49,839 bases of DNA from Oscillospiraceae bacterium (lineage in GTDB: Bacteria; Bacillota; Clostridia; Oscillospirales; Ruminococcaceae). Shown in pieces: positions 32,661-40,433 of the stretch. The position numbers were made by a program, and so were the translations under genes. How positions within the stretch are numbered: the first letter of the stretch is position 1; every line of letters starts with the position of its first letter. The stretch is from NCBI GenBank assembly GCA_902772105.1, contig CACXZI010000005.1, forward strand, positions 1-49,839, read 5' to 3'. A model generated the notes under the pieces. The model saw only the letters and a list, made by a program, of their open reading frames with translations, made no database searches and was not told the DNA's origin.

Positions 32661-32735
32661 TATAAATAAACATTAACCCAAGTTTTTATTTTTAATAAAT
32701 TCTTTTTTTTAATAATAAATAATATTACTACTTCT
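32661..32735. repeat. Direct repeat, copy 1 (about 75 bases, period about 245)
   Basis: TATAAATAAAYATTAACCCA followed by AGTTTTTATTTTTAATAAAT and an A+T tail; recurs at 32906-32979 with a two-base length difference in a T run and a few substitutions. Confidence 0.75.
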
Positions 32736-32905
32736 GCTTTTTATTTTAATAAATAATTTTTTATTAAAATAAAATCATAAATCTAATCATTATTTCTAAA
32801 ATTTTTTCTCGTAAATATTAAAAAAATTTATCTTATTAAAAGTTTCTTTCAATATTTTTAACTAAAAACTAATTAACCTGTATATCAACAAAAAATATTT
32901 TTAAC

Positions 32906-32979
32906 TATAAATAAATATTAACCCAAGTTTTTATTTTTAATAAATTCTTTTTTAATAATAAATAAAATTATTATTTCTA
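32906..32979. repeat. Direct repeat, copy 2
   Basis: Second copy of the 32661-32735 unit, same orientation. The rare G/C positions (AACCCAAG) are kept, which argues against chance similarity in A+T-rich sequence. Confidence 0.75.
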
Positions 32980-33169
32980 TTTTTTTATATTAAATAAAAT
33001 CAAATGCAAAAATTTTCAAACACAAAAAACAATCTAAATAACTCAAAAATATAGAAAACATAAAACTATTAGATTTTTTAATATAATAATTATAAAACCT
33101 AATTGACCTTTATATTAAAAAAATATTTTTATCTACATTAAATCAAATTAAAATAAATATAAATAAACC

Positions 33170-33961
33170 TTAAATAAACCCATTTCTTTTTCCATAAAAT
33201 AAGAGTTGTTGTGCTAAGCCTTTGCAACTCAAAACCTGTTTTGTTAATCCTTCTTTATAATATTCATCAACAACCTTTTTAATCCAAACATCAACAGGAA
33301 AAGATTCCATTTTGTTGTATGCAAAAAGCAAAACACAACTTGAAACCTTTTCAGCCACTCCATGAATTTTTTTCAATTTTTCTTTAGCTTCTTCGAAATT
33401 TAAATTATATAATTCATCTAAATCAACTTCCTTTGTATAAACCTTTTTAATTGCATCAACTAAATATTTTGTTCTAAATCCTGCTTTTAAAACATCAAAA
33501 TCTTTCTCAGAACACTCTTTTAAAACTTCAACTTTTGGAAAAGAATAACCATTTTTATTTTTTTCACCAAAATTTTCACACAAAATTTCTATTATTTTTT
33601 GTATTCTTTTTATATTATTATTAGTAGACAAAATAAAAGAAATCAAAGTTTCAAAAGGGTTTTGTTTTAAAATATAAATTCCAGGGCAACAACCAATTAA
33701 CCTTTCTAAAATTTTATCTCCTTTGAACTTTTCCAGTTTACCCATAAAATCAAAATTATAGTTAAAATATTCCTTCCAAAAAAATCCATCACAACTAGAC
33801 TCTTCAAAAAATAAACTCTCCCCTTCTTGCCAAACATAACAAGAATTACATCCAGAAAAAATTAAAAATCTATTTTTATTAATTTCTCTAAACCTAAAAC
33901 ACTGCCCAGAATAAAGAGTATTATAAAGTGAAAAACCCTTTAAATTAAAACTAAAATCCAT
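33170..33961 (-). CDS. ogg: 8-oxoguanine DNA glycosylase/AP lyase, OGG1 type
   Basis: Removes oxidised guanine from DNA. The N-terminal OGG domain is at about residues 1-110 ('SLYNTLYSGQCFRFRE'), followed by the helix-hairpin-helix 'LKKIHGVAEKVSSCVLLFA', in which the Lys of 'AEK' is the expected Schiff-base nucleophile, and 'SFPVDVWIKKVV', which supplies the catalytic Asp. The C-terminal 'LAQQLLFYGKRN' is typical of the family. 263 aa. There is no recognisable SD; it starts 15 bases after the ireB stop, so it probably depends on translation of ireB. An OGG1-type enzyme that protects GC from G-to-T change is notable in so AT-rich a genome. Confidence 0.93.
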   Translation of the reverse strand: MDFSFNLKGFSLYNTLYSGQCFRFREINKNRFLIFSGCNSCYVWQEGESLFFEESSCDGFFWKEYFNYNFDFMGKLEKFKGDKILERLIGCCPGIYILKQNPFETLISFILSTNNNIKRIQKIIEILCENFGEKNKNGYSFPKVEVLKECSEKDFDVLKAGFRTKYLVDAIKKVYTKEVDLDELYNLNFEEAKEKLKKIHGVAEKVSSCVLLFAYNKMESFPVDVWIKKVVDEYYKEGLTKQVLSCKGLAQQLLFYGKRNGFI

Positions 33962-33976
33962 TTTTAAAACAAAAAA

Positions 33977-34222
33977 TCAACCATCTATAAAATTTTTAAC
34001 CATAACCTGCAAAAGTTCATCTCTATCTATTTTTCTTATTAAATTTCTAGCGTTATTATATGTTGTGATATATGTTGGATCTTCAGACAAAATATATCCA
34101 ACAATTTGATTTATTGGATTATATCCTTTTTCTTTTAAAGCATTATAAACAATCAATAAATTTTTTTTAGTATCACTTTCCTGTTCTTTTTCTAGAGAAA
34201 AAGTAACTGTTTCATCCTTCAC
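33977..34222 (-). CDS. ireB: IreB-family regulatory phosphoprotein
   Basis: A small Ser/Thr-kinase substrate (UPF0297/DUF965). In Enterococcus faecalis IreB is phosphorylated by the PASTA kinase IreK near its N-terminus and negatively controls cephalosporin resistance. Conserved blocks here are '[12 protein letters not shown]', '[20 protein letters not shown]' and '[13 protein letters not shown]'. I start at the GTG 34222, six bases after AGGAGGAG; the frame is open 15 codons further, but those include the SD. 81 aa, close to the usual 80-90. Thr5 in 'DET' is the likely phospho-site by position. It precedes ogg, with a promoter at 34291-34319. Confidence 0.93.
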   Translation of the reverse strand: MKDETVTFSLEKEQESDTKKNLLIVYNALKEKGYNPINQIVGYILSEDPTYITTYNNARNLIRKIDRDELLQVMVKNFIDG

Positions 34223-34290
34223 TTTAACTCCTCCTTTTTTTACAAAACAAACTTTTAACTTTTTCAACTAAATAAAATAAAACTGCTTTG

Positions 34291-34319
34291 ATTTTAACAT
34301 ACTTCTATCAAAATTTCAA
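34291..34319 (-). promoter_or_regulatory. Promoter of ireB-ogg
   Basis: Minus strand: TTGAAA (34314-34319), 17-base spacer, TAAAAT (34291-34296) preceded by TGT, an extended -10. Confidence 0.6.
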
Positions 34320-34350
34320 GTTATTTAAAATAACTAAAAATTGCAAAATT

Positions 34351-35634
34351 TTATTTTAAAACTTTCAACAAATTTTCTTTTTCTTTTTTAACAACATTTT
34401 CAACCTCTTTTTTAGGATTAAAAAAGCTTTCATATGAAAAAAATGTGAACCCTTCACAATTTTTTATATCATTTAAAAAACAAACCTGCCTTTTTAAAAT
34501 ATCATTATTATCTCTCCATTCATGTCTTCCTTTTTTTGCATATACATCATCTTGCATTCCACATTTATATGCTGCTAAACCAACATAAAAACCTATTTTT
34601 CTGTCCTTAGGTTTATTTTTTTTGATTAATTTTTTCCATTTTTTAACACAATCGCAAAAATTCATATTTTCATTCTTAAAACCAAAATAAATTTGTGGCA
34701 TAATATAATCTAAATAACCTTTTTTTATAATATCTTCTTGATCAAAAAACATGCCATTTAAATTATTATTCATATTCCCTTGTGGTGAAACTCCAAACAC
34801 TTTATTATGTTTAGAACAAGTTTCATAAAAAGCCTTAATAAGCTCTGTTATATTTTCTCTGCGCCATTTTTTTATGTCTAATTTTTTAGGATTATGCTTT
34901 TTAAAATATTCTTCATCACCTTCTAAAACATTTGCTTCACTTAATCCTGCAGGATAAAAATAGTCGTCTATGTGTATTCCATCAATATTATTATATCTAG
35001 TAATGATTTCTTCAACCGCTTTTTTAATAAAATTTCTAACTTCTTCGTTAGCAGGGTTTAACCAATATCTTTTTAATTTATCTTTCATATAGTAATCTTT
35101 TTTATTTTTAGCATTATACCATTTTTTTGTTTGATATGAATCAGAAATTTTTTTATAGTCTTCATCAAACATACCCCTTAAAGGATTTATCCAAGCATGA
35201 ACCTTAAAACCTTTTTCTTTTAATCTATCAACAAAAATTCTAAAAGGATCATATTCAACAGGCTTTCCATCTTTTGAAATAGTTTTAGACATAGGATATA
35301 AACCAGATTTATAAAAAGCATCCGAATGCGAAATAGCGTGAACATAAACATTATTTATTTTCAAACTTTGTAAATTCTTAATTATTTCATCAATTGTTTT
35401 ATTCCAGTCTTCTTCATTTTTTCCAGCATTTAAATTTTTCCATTCTATAAAGGAAAACCAAATTCCTGTATTTTTTTTATTAACAACTTCAGAACAACTT
35501 TTAGAACTAACAACATTTAAAGAACCAGAAAAATTAACAACAAAAAACGGAAATATAAAAAATATAAAAACAAAAAAGAATAAATAAAATAAAATTTTTC
35601 CTAAAAAAGTATTTTTTCTTAAAATTTTAACCAC
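34351..35634 (-). CDS. GHL10/DUF187-type glycoside-hydrolase-like secreted or membrane-anchored protein
   Basis: 427 aa. An N-terminal signal-anchor or signal peptide of about 22 Phe/Ile-rich residues (12-34) places the rest outside the membrane. The TIM-barrel blocks follow GHL10: 'GIWFSFIEWKNL', 'INNVYVHAISHSDAFY', 'KVHAWINPLRG', 'WLNPANEEVRNF', 'IDGIHIDDYFYPAG' (Asp pair, likely catalytic), 'FGVSPQGNMNNN', 'YLDYIMPQIYFGF' and 'GFTFFSYESFF'. Related proteins are thought to act on cell-wall or capsular glycans; the substrate is unknown. The GTG start overlaps its GGGAG site, which is unusual, but no better start is visible. It lies between the spoIIID-ylmC pair and ireB. Confidence 0.87.
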   Translation of the reverse strand: MVKILRKNTFLGKILFYLFFFVFIFFIFPFFVVNFSGSLNVVSSKSCSEVVNKKNTGIWFSFIEWKNLNAGKNEEDWNKTIDEIIKNLQSLKINNVYVHAISHSDAFYKSGLYPMSKTISKDGKPVEYDPFRIFVDRLKEKGFKVHAWINPLRGMFDEDYKKISDSYQTKKWYNAKNKKDYYMKDKLKRYWLNPANEEVRNFIKKAVEEIITRYNNIDGIHIDDYFYPAGLSEANVLEGDEEYFKKHNPKKLDIKKWRRENITELIKAFYETCSKHNKVFGVSPQGNMNNNLNGMFFDQEDIIKKGYLDYIMPQIYFGFKNENMNFCDCVKKWKKLIKKNKPKDRKIGFYVGLAAYKCGMQDDVYAKKGRHEWRDNNDILKRQVCFLNDIKNCEGFTFFSYESFFNPKKEVENVVKKEKENLLKVLK

Positions 35635-35696
35635 TCCCTTTAATTTTTTACTATATTTATATTTTCACATATTTTTTTAAAAATTTCAACACCAAA

Positions 35697-35993
35697 CTAT
35701 TTAAATATATTCTGTAAAAAACTCTTCTTTTTAAAATTGCTTTTAAAATATGGCAAAGACTCAATATTAACTAAAACAACATCGTCCCCTATTATTTTTA
35801 TATTATCCCACGGAATTAAAATATCTTCCTCCCTTCCAAATATACCAAAAAATCTTTTTCTACCATAAATAACTAAAGAAAGAACCTGTGAAGAATAAGT
35901 ATCAAAAGAAATATCATCCACAAAACCAAGATTAACGCCGTTTTTTATATTAACAACACTTTTATTTTTAAGGTCCTCCAATTTACACACCAT
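35697..35993 (-). CDS. YlmC/YmxH-type PRC-barrel protein
   Basis: 98 aa with a single PRC-barrel: 'KLEDLKNKSVVNIKNGVNLG', 'VDDISFDTYSSQVLSLVIYG' and 'DILIPWDNIKIIGDDVVLV'. Bacillus YlmC and YmxH are sporulation-associated by expression or annotation, and their biochemical role is unknown. A Lys/Phe-rich tail (about 18 residues) extends past the domain. SD GGAGGAAA lies eight bases before the ATG. It follows spoIIID by 23 bases, which supports a sporulation context. Confidence 0.87.
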   Translation of the reverse strand: MVCKLEDLKNKSVVNIKNGVNLGFVDDISFDTYSSQVLSLVIYGRKRFFGIFGREEDILIPWDNIKIIGDDVVLVNIESLPYFKSNFKKKSFLQNIFK

Positions 35994-36016
35994 AATTGAA
36001 TTTCCTCCTTATATTA

Positions 36017-36283
36017 TTAAACTCCTTTATATTTTTTCCTTGTTGCAATCCCTCCTCTTATGTGCCTTTCTCTTTTATTTTTTTCCAAAACTTTATGTAC
36101 TTTTTCATATAAGTTAAAGTCCAATTTTTTTAGACGAACACTAACATCTTTATGTACTGTGCTTTTTGAAATACCAAATTTTTTTGCAGTTGCCCTAACT
36201 GTAGTCATGTTATTTACAATATAATTTCCGAATTTTATACACCTTACATCTAATGCTTTTTTTAAGTTTACAGCACTCTTCAA
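36017..36283 (-). CDS. spoIIID: Sporulation transcription regulator SpoIIID
   Basis: A DNA-binding regulator of mother-cell sporulation genes. The helix-turn-helix is in 'TVRATAKKFGISKSTVHKDV' (about residues 29-48), followed by 'SVRLKKLDFNLYEKVHKVL', and it ends with the family tail 'RHIRGGIATRKKYKG'. I choose the TTG at 36283, six bases after GAGGTG, giving 88 aa; the ATG at 36301 lies on the wrong side of the SD. Its presence argues that the organism sporulates or did so recently. It precedes ylmC in one transcript. Confidence 0.94.
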   Translation of the reverse strand: MKSAVNLKKALDVRCIKFGNYIVNNMTTVRATAKKFGISKSTVHKDVSVRLKKLDFNLYEKVHKVLEKNKRERHIRGGIATRKKYKGV

Positions 36284-36301
36284 AAATAACACCTCACACA
36301 A

Positions 36302-36999
36302 ATACTAACTTTAGTTAATATGTATGCAAGAAATTTAAAACTGATACAAAAATATTTACATAATTTTAAAATATCATAGAACAAGTTTAAATTTTTCATA
36401 ATAAATATGAAACTTTTAAATATTAAAATAATATTATCTAAAAAAATTAAAATCATATAAATCTAAATTTTTATATAATTAATTAACTTTAAATTAAATA
36501 AAAAAAATTTATAAAATAAGCTAAATAAAATTAATAATCTATAAACAATTAAAAAATTTTTAATATTTTAAAAAACACCATATAAAATAACAATAAAAAA
36601 TATATTAAACTTAAAATTAAATATAAAAATTCTAATAATTATCATATAAAAAAATATAAATTAATTTATTCATATAAACAATAATTTTAAAAATTAAAAT
36701 AAATAATAAAATCTACCTTAATATAAATTTTATTTTCAGTTAGAAAATATTAATAAATTGTTTAATAAATTTTAGCAAAACACATTTTCGTCTATTTTAT
36801 AAAGAAGTTATTTTTTAAATATTTTATTAAATAAAAAAGCTAGAAATAAAATTTGAAGTTTTAAAACCCATTTTCAGAAAAAATCATATTATAAAATTTC
36901 AAAAAAAATTAAAATAACTTAAAAAATAACTTTTCTTCTTTTAAACTTATCATATAAAATAGAATTGATAAATATATTATTATTTGTTTATTAAAATTA
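36302..36999. other. Gene-free A+T spacer
   Basis: About 700 bases upstream of spoIIID and downstream of the minus-strand secreted protein gene. No frame with an SD, no RNA gene and no clear long repeat is seen; the promoter of spoIIID must lie near 36310-36400 but I cannot pick one out reliably. Confidence 0.5.
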
Positions 37000-37041
37000 A
37001 ATAAAAAAAGTATACAACCCTCCTCGAAGAATTGTATACTT
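37000..37041 (-). terminator. Terminator of the detached secreted-protein gene
   Basis: On the minus strand AAGTATACAA (37041-37032) pairs with TTGTATACTT (37017-37008), ten pairs, followed by a T7 tract (37007-37002). 80 bases after the stop codon of 37123-38055. The 14-base loop contains GAGGAGGG. Confidence 0.82.
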
Positions 37042-37122
37042 CAAACATTAAATATTGCTATATTACTTACGAACATATCAAATAAAAATATATTTTCATT
37101 AAAAAAACAATTTGATCTAATT

Positions 37123-38055
37123 TTATCTTAACTTATTTTTCTTATTTTTTAATTTTTTCACCTCTTTAGCTTTTGGCAAGTCCACCATCTTTTTATAATC
37201 AAAATTTTCCTTTTGATCATCTGGCAAAGTTTTATTAACTTTAATAAAAATTTCCTTTGCTGTTTTCAATATATCTTTATTTTTCAAAATTTTTTCCAAA
37301 TATTTTAAATCACCTTCATTACCTTTAATCTCACGTTCTAGTTCTTCTTTTCTTAATTTCACATATTCTTCAAAATGTTTTCCACTAAATTTTTTAGCAT
37401 TTGTTCTCATGTCTTTGACTTCATTTTCTACCTCTTTATTAAATTTATCTTTAAATTTTTTATCTATATTTTTAGCCTTTTCATTTAATTCTTCATTATA
37501 TTTAATTTTTTCTTTTTCTGTCATATTTTCAATTTTTTTTCCATATTTCTTAATTAAATCTTTTTCTACATATTTTATAGCTTTTGAAGACTCACCAACC
37601 ATTTCCCAACTGTCAGCTTGTGCTAATTTATATTCCGTATATTCTTTTTTAAACTTATCTGTTTCAACATAACTTCCAAACTTAGACAATTCACCTTTTG
37701 AATCTTTTATTCTTCCTTCTTTTGCTTTTTTTATTTCTCTCAATATCTTTTCAAAATTTTCAATTATTTTTTTTTTACTAAATATTTTATTGTTTTTTAC
37801 AAATTTTTTCAAATTTTCACTATATTTATCACTTCGCCTAATTTCTCTAGCTAAAAAATCACAAATCACACATTTAGTAGTATCATCCATTTTTTCAAAA
37901 TTATATATATTAGTCAACCACTCAAATATATTTTTTGTTTTAAATGTTTCTTTAACATTATTTTCCGCTTTAGCTTCTGCACTATTAGCAAAAACAGGGG
38001 CAGATAAACTAAACATACACAACATCATTAAAATTTTTAAAATCTTTTTTTTCAT
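37123..38055 (-). CDS. Secreted coiled-coil protein, detached from the island
   Basis: Not recognised. 310 aa; SD GGAGGAAAG before the ATG. A clear signal peptide ('ILKILMMLCMFSLSAP', cut at VFA-N). The mature chain has 'IFEWLTNIYNFEKMDD', a CxxC ('TKCVICDFLAREI'), then 'SDKYSENLKKFVKNNK', which resembles the 'SDxFKxxLKKNL' patch of the B proteins, and about 170 residues of Lys/Glu-rich helix. Composition and layout match the island proteins 8 kb away on the other strand, so I treat it as a possible dispersed member; the similarity is weaker than among the island genes. It is a stand-alone unit with a near-perfect promoter and a strong terminator. Confidence 0.78.
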   Translation of the reverse strand: MKKKILKILMMLCMFSLSAPVFANSAEAKAENNVKETFKTKNIFEWLTNIYNFEKMDDTTKCVICDFLAREIRRSDKYSENLKKFVKNNKIFSKKKIIENFEKILREIKKAKEGRIKDSKGELSKFGSYVETDKFKKEYTEYKLAQADSWEMVGESSKAIKYVEKDLIKKYGKKIENMTEKEKIKYNEELNEKAKNIDKKFKDKFNKEVENEVKDMRTNAKKFSGKHFEEYVKLRKEELEREIKGNEGDLKYLEKILKNKDILKTAKEIFIKVNKTLPDDQKENFDYKKMVDLPKAKEVKKLKNKKNKLR

Positions 38056-38135
38056 TTAACTTTCCTCCATTTCACAATCTTTTTAATAAAAATATGTAAT
38101 AAATAACTCATTTTCATTCTACAAATACGCATATT

Positions 38136-38164
38136 ATTATACATCTTATATTATAAAATGTCAA
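38136..38164 (-). promoter_or_regulatory. Consensus promoter of the detached secreted-protein gene
   Basis: Minus strand: TTGACA (38159-38164), 17-base spacer, TATAAT (38136-38141): perfect sigma-A hexamers and spacing. The -10 is about 80 bases upstream of the ATG at 38055. Confidence 0.82.
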
Positions 38165-39220
38165 TAATTTTAGGTATATTTTCCCAAAAAAATAAAATTT
38201 ACATCAATTTAACATTTTCTTGACAAATTTTTAATATTTTAGATTAATTCATAAAAAATAAAAAAATTTCACTATGTAACTATCTTTGTAATAAAATATT
38301 GAAATTTTTGTAATCTACAAATCTCTTATTTCATATTTGTCTTTAACAAAAGATATTTTATTATTAAATACAAACTTATTAAATAAAAACTACAATTTAT
38401 TATATTCATAACTACAATTTCTAAAAATCGATTTTTTATATATTCCTAATATTTTTCACGAAATAGGCATTTATTACGTAGTGTGAAGTTTTACATATTT
38501 TTACAATAAAATAAATTTTACAATTATCTTCGTAAAATCAATAATTAAACAGTCATACGTTTAGTTATGTCAATTATTAAATTAAATCATCTCCAAAAAA
38601 TAATAAAACATATTAATTATTCTATCTTTTTATATTTCATATGAATACATTTTTAATTATTAATTCATTATATCAAAGAACACAAAGTTATAAAACTTTT
38701 ATTTTATTGTTATTGCTACATAAAAATCTAACTATAATTTATTTTCAAAACTTAAAATCAATACCAAATTTCTTTAACATCTTCCTTAACCAAAAAATAT
38801 ATATTTCAGTTGTTTAGACAATTAAATATTTTTCACGTCAACTTCACCCTGTTGATAAAAAAACTACTATATTCAAAACTATTTCAAAAACATTTCATTT
38901 TTTATAAAACACATATCCTAATTTTTTTAAATCACATTTTAATTTATCATAAAATAAAATTTATATTTTCACCACATCATACATTTACATATTTATAATA
39001 TATGTAAAAAACAAATTTTTTCTTTTTATATACAAAAAAATTATCTAAATTAAAATTAATTAAATTTATAGATCTTTAATTATTAACTATTTTTTAATCT
39101 ATAAGATATATCTAACTTCTAACCTTTTAACATATAAAAAACAGCTTAAAAACAAAAATTTTATCCATATAAAATAATTTTCCTAACATTTAATTTTTAA
39201 ACAATAGCAAATCAACTAAA
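38165..39220. other. Gene-free A+T spacer
   Basis: About 1.05 kb between the promoter at 38136-38164 and the terminator at 39221. An open frame at 38810-38998 is A+T noise without an SD. I see no RNA gene and no long repeat. Confidence 0.5.
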
Positions 39221-39255
39221 TACATAAAAAATAGAGTGAACAAAAATTCACTCTA
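39221..39255 (-). terminator. Terminator after the small membrane protein
   Basis: Minus strand: TAGAGTGAA (39255-39247) pairs with TTCACTCTA (39240-39232), nine pairs, six-base loop, followed by a TTTTTTATG tail. 31 bases after the stop at 39287. Confidence 0.85.
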
Positions 39256-39286
39256 CAAATTTAATTTTGAATTAATCCACAAAACC

Positions 39287-39478
39287 CTAAGATGCTCTAG
39301 CCTTCATAACTCTTTTTATTATTAAAAAAACCAAAGCCAACATCAAACACGCTCCACTAATTCCAAAAAACATATCACAAAGACTTTCATTTTTCATATT
39401 CTTGAATGCTAAAGCTATAAATGTGAATATAACATCCAAAACCACTAAAACATCCTCAACTAATCCGCAAAACTTCAT
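39287..39478 (-). CDS. Small two-TM membrane protein of unknown function
   Basis: Not recognised. 63 aa from the ATG at 39478, eight bases after AGGAGAAAAG; the frame is open further upstream but that part is the homopolymer and antisense tRNA sequence. Two hydrophobic segments are visible ('VLVVLDVIFTFIALAF' and 'ISGACLMLALVFLIIKRV'), separated by a short loop with 'NESLCD', and the C-terminus is basic. It starts 17 bases after the 21-base A run that follows the broken tRNA-Phe, so on paper it belongs to the tRNA transcript. A terminator follows. If the junction at 39495-39516 is an assembly error, its true upstream context is unknown. Confidence 0.65.
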   Translation of the reverse strand: MKFCGLVEDVLVVLDVIFTFIALAFKNMKNESLCDMFFGISGACLMLALVFLIIKRVMKARAS

Positions 39479-39494
39479 CTCTTTTCTCCTAACC

Positions 39495-39515
39495 TTTTTT
39501 TTTTTTTTTTTTTTT
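39495..39515. repeat. 21-base poly-T (poly-A on the minus strand)
   Basis: An uninterrupted run of 21 T, far longer than the usual runs of six to nine in this window. It replaces the 3' part of tRNA-Phe. See findings. Confidence 0.9.
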
Positions 39516-39576
39516 GAATCGAACCACCGACACAAGGATTTTCAGTCCTTTGCTCTACCGACTGAGCTACAGGGGC
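39516..39576 (-). tRNA. tRNA-Phe(GAA), 3' part missing
   Basis: The minus strand reads a normal 5' acceptor arm GCCCCTG, the D arm GCTC...GAGC, the anticodon stem-loop AAGGA-CTGAAAA-TCCTT with anticodon GAA, the variable loop GTGTC, and the T arm GGTGG-TTCGATT-C. It then stops after 61 bases, where CACC, the 3' acceptor strand CAGGGGC and CCA should follow, and goes straight into 21 A. It cannot fold an acceptor stem as written. It is third in a Val-Asp-Phe tRNA cluster. Confidence 0.85.
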
Positions 39577-39581
39577 TAAAA

Positions 39582-39658
39582 TGGCGACCCCGAACGGACT
39601 CGAACCGTCGACCTCCTGCGTGACAGGCAGGCGTTCTAACCAACTGAACTACGAGGCC
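39582..39658 (-). tRNA. tRNA-Asp(GTC)
   Basis: 77 bases on the minus strand with encoded CCA. The acceptor GGCCTCG pairs with CGGGGTC (two G-U), the anticodon arm is CCTGC-CTGTCAC-GCAGG with anticodon GTC, and the T arm is GACGG-TTCGAGT-CCGTT. Five bases separate it from tRNA-Phe. Confidence 0.95.
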
Positions 39659-39664
39659 AATTTT

Positions 39665-39740
39665 TGGTGGGAACTACAGGGCTCGAACCTGTGACCCCCT
39701 GCTTGTAAGGCAGATGCTCTCCCAGCTGAGCTAAGCTCCC
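39665..39740 (-). tRNA. tRNA-Val(TAC)
   Basis: 76 bases on the minus strand with encoded CCA. The acceptor GGGAGCT pairs with AGTTCCC (G-U included), the anticodon arm is CTGC-CTTACAA-GCAG with anticodon TAC, and the T arm is ACAGG-TTCGAGC-CCTGT. First of the three-tRNA transcript. Confidence 0.95.
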
Positions 39741-39763
39741 AACAACATTTAACAACTGTTGCT

Positions 39764-39792
39764 AGTATATATAAAAAAAAATATATTGTCAA
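39764..39792 (-). promoter_or_regulatory. Promoter of the tRNA-Val-Asp-Phe cluster
   Basis: Minus strand: TTGACA (39787-39792), 17-base spacer, TATACT (39764-39769), 23 bases before the 5' end of tRNA-Val. Confidence 0.78.
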
Positions 39793-39806
39793 GTGTTTTT
39801 TCAAAT

Positions 39807-40433
39807 TTAAATTAAATTTATCAAATTTTCCCTTATATCATCGAAATTTTCAAACTCAAAAAATTTTAAATTAAACATTTTTAAAATTTTAACTAAGTTT
39901 TTCTTTGCAAATATAAAATTTGCCAGTTTGCTTGCATAAAAATCAACATATGAATCCCCAGCATAAAAAATCTTTTTATATTTTTCTTTATATGATGCAA
40001 CAACTTTTTCTTTGTTAATTCCAAAAACCGGGCAATGAAAATTTTTGTTTTCATTAACCAAAAACTTAAAATGTCCATTTTCAAAAACCAAATCATTTGC
40101 AAAAACTTCAATATCTTCAATTCCTTCAAAAGAAAACTTTTTTTTAATATAATATTTTGCTCCTGCACTTAAAACTAAAACATCGCCTCCCTTTTCCTTA
40201 ACAAATTTAAAAAAAGGAACAAATGTTCTATCCATTGGGATATATTTAATCTCTTTTAAAAACTCTTCTTCTGTTAAGCCAGATTCATAAAAAACACTAG
40301 ATAAAAGCTCAACACCTCTTTTTTTATCTTTTGAAAAAATTTTATCATGCTCATACCGATACATTATCTGATAAACAAAATCTTGTGCTGTGACGGTTCC
40401 ATCAAAATCTGTTATAAATAAAAAAGGTTTCAA
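39807..40433 (-). CDS. HAD-superfamily phosphatase, MtnX/SerB-like
   Basis: 208 aa. HAD motif I is 'ITDFDGTVTAQD' (Asp nucleophile and general acid), motif II is 'VLVLSAGAKYYI', and motif III/IV includes 'KIFYAGDSYVDFYASKLA'. A helical cap lies between residues 20 and 85. This layout matches the HAD-IB, 2,3-diketo-5-methylthiopentyl-1-phosphate (MtnX-like) and phosphoserine phosphatase-like groups; the substrate is not decided by sequence. Its start overlaps the end of the next HAD gene by four bases (ATGA), so the two phosphatases are translationally coupled. Confidence 0.85.
   Translation of the reverse strand: MKPFLFITDFDGTVTAQDFVYQIMYRYEHDKIFSKDKKRGVELLSSVFYESGLTEEEFLKEIKYIPMDRTFVPFFKFVKEKGGDVLVLSAGAKYYIKKKFSFEGIEDIEVFANDLVFENGHFKFLVNENKNFHCPVFGINKEKVVASYKEKYKKIFYAGDSYVDFYASKLANFIFAKKNLVKILKMFNLKFFEFENFDDIRENLINLI

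Larger units (their letters stand above)
32391..33169. other. Gene-free A+T spacer with direct and inverted repeats
   Basis: About 780 bases between the fba promoter and the 3' end of ogg. No credible frame or RNA is seen. A direct repeat of about 75 bases occurs twice (listed separately), and TTTTATTTTAATAAA (32739-32753) is a perfect 15-base inverted partner of TTTATTAAAATAAAA (32760-32774). Similar AATAATTTTTTATTAAAATAAA strings recur near 32487. Confidence 0.55.

Noticed and set aside
38810..38998. A 62-codon plus-strand frame in the A+T spacer
   Set aside because: No SD, Phe/His/Ile composition expected from random A+T, no neighbours.
39402..39623. A plus-strand open frame across the tRNA genes ending in 'DSNRRPPA'
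   Set aside because: It is antisense tRNA sequence, a known source of spurious proteins.
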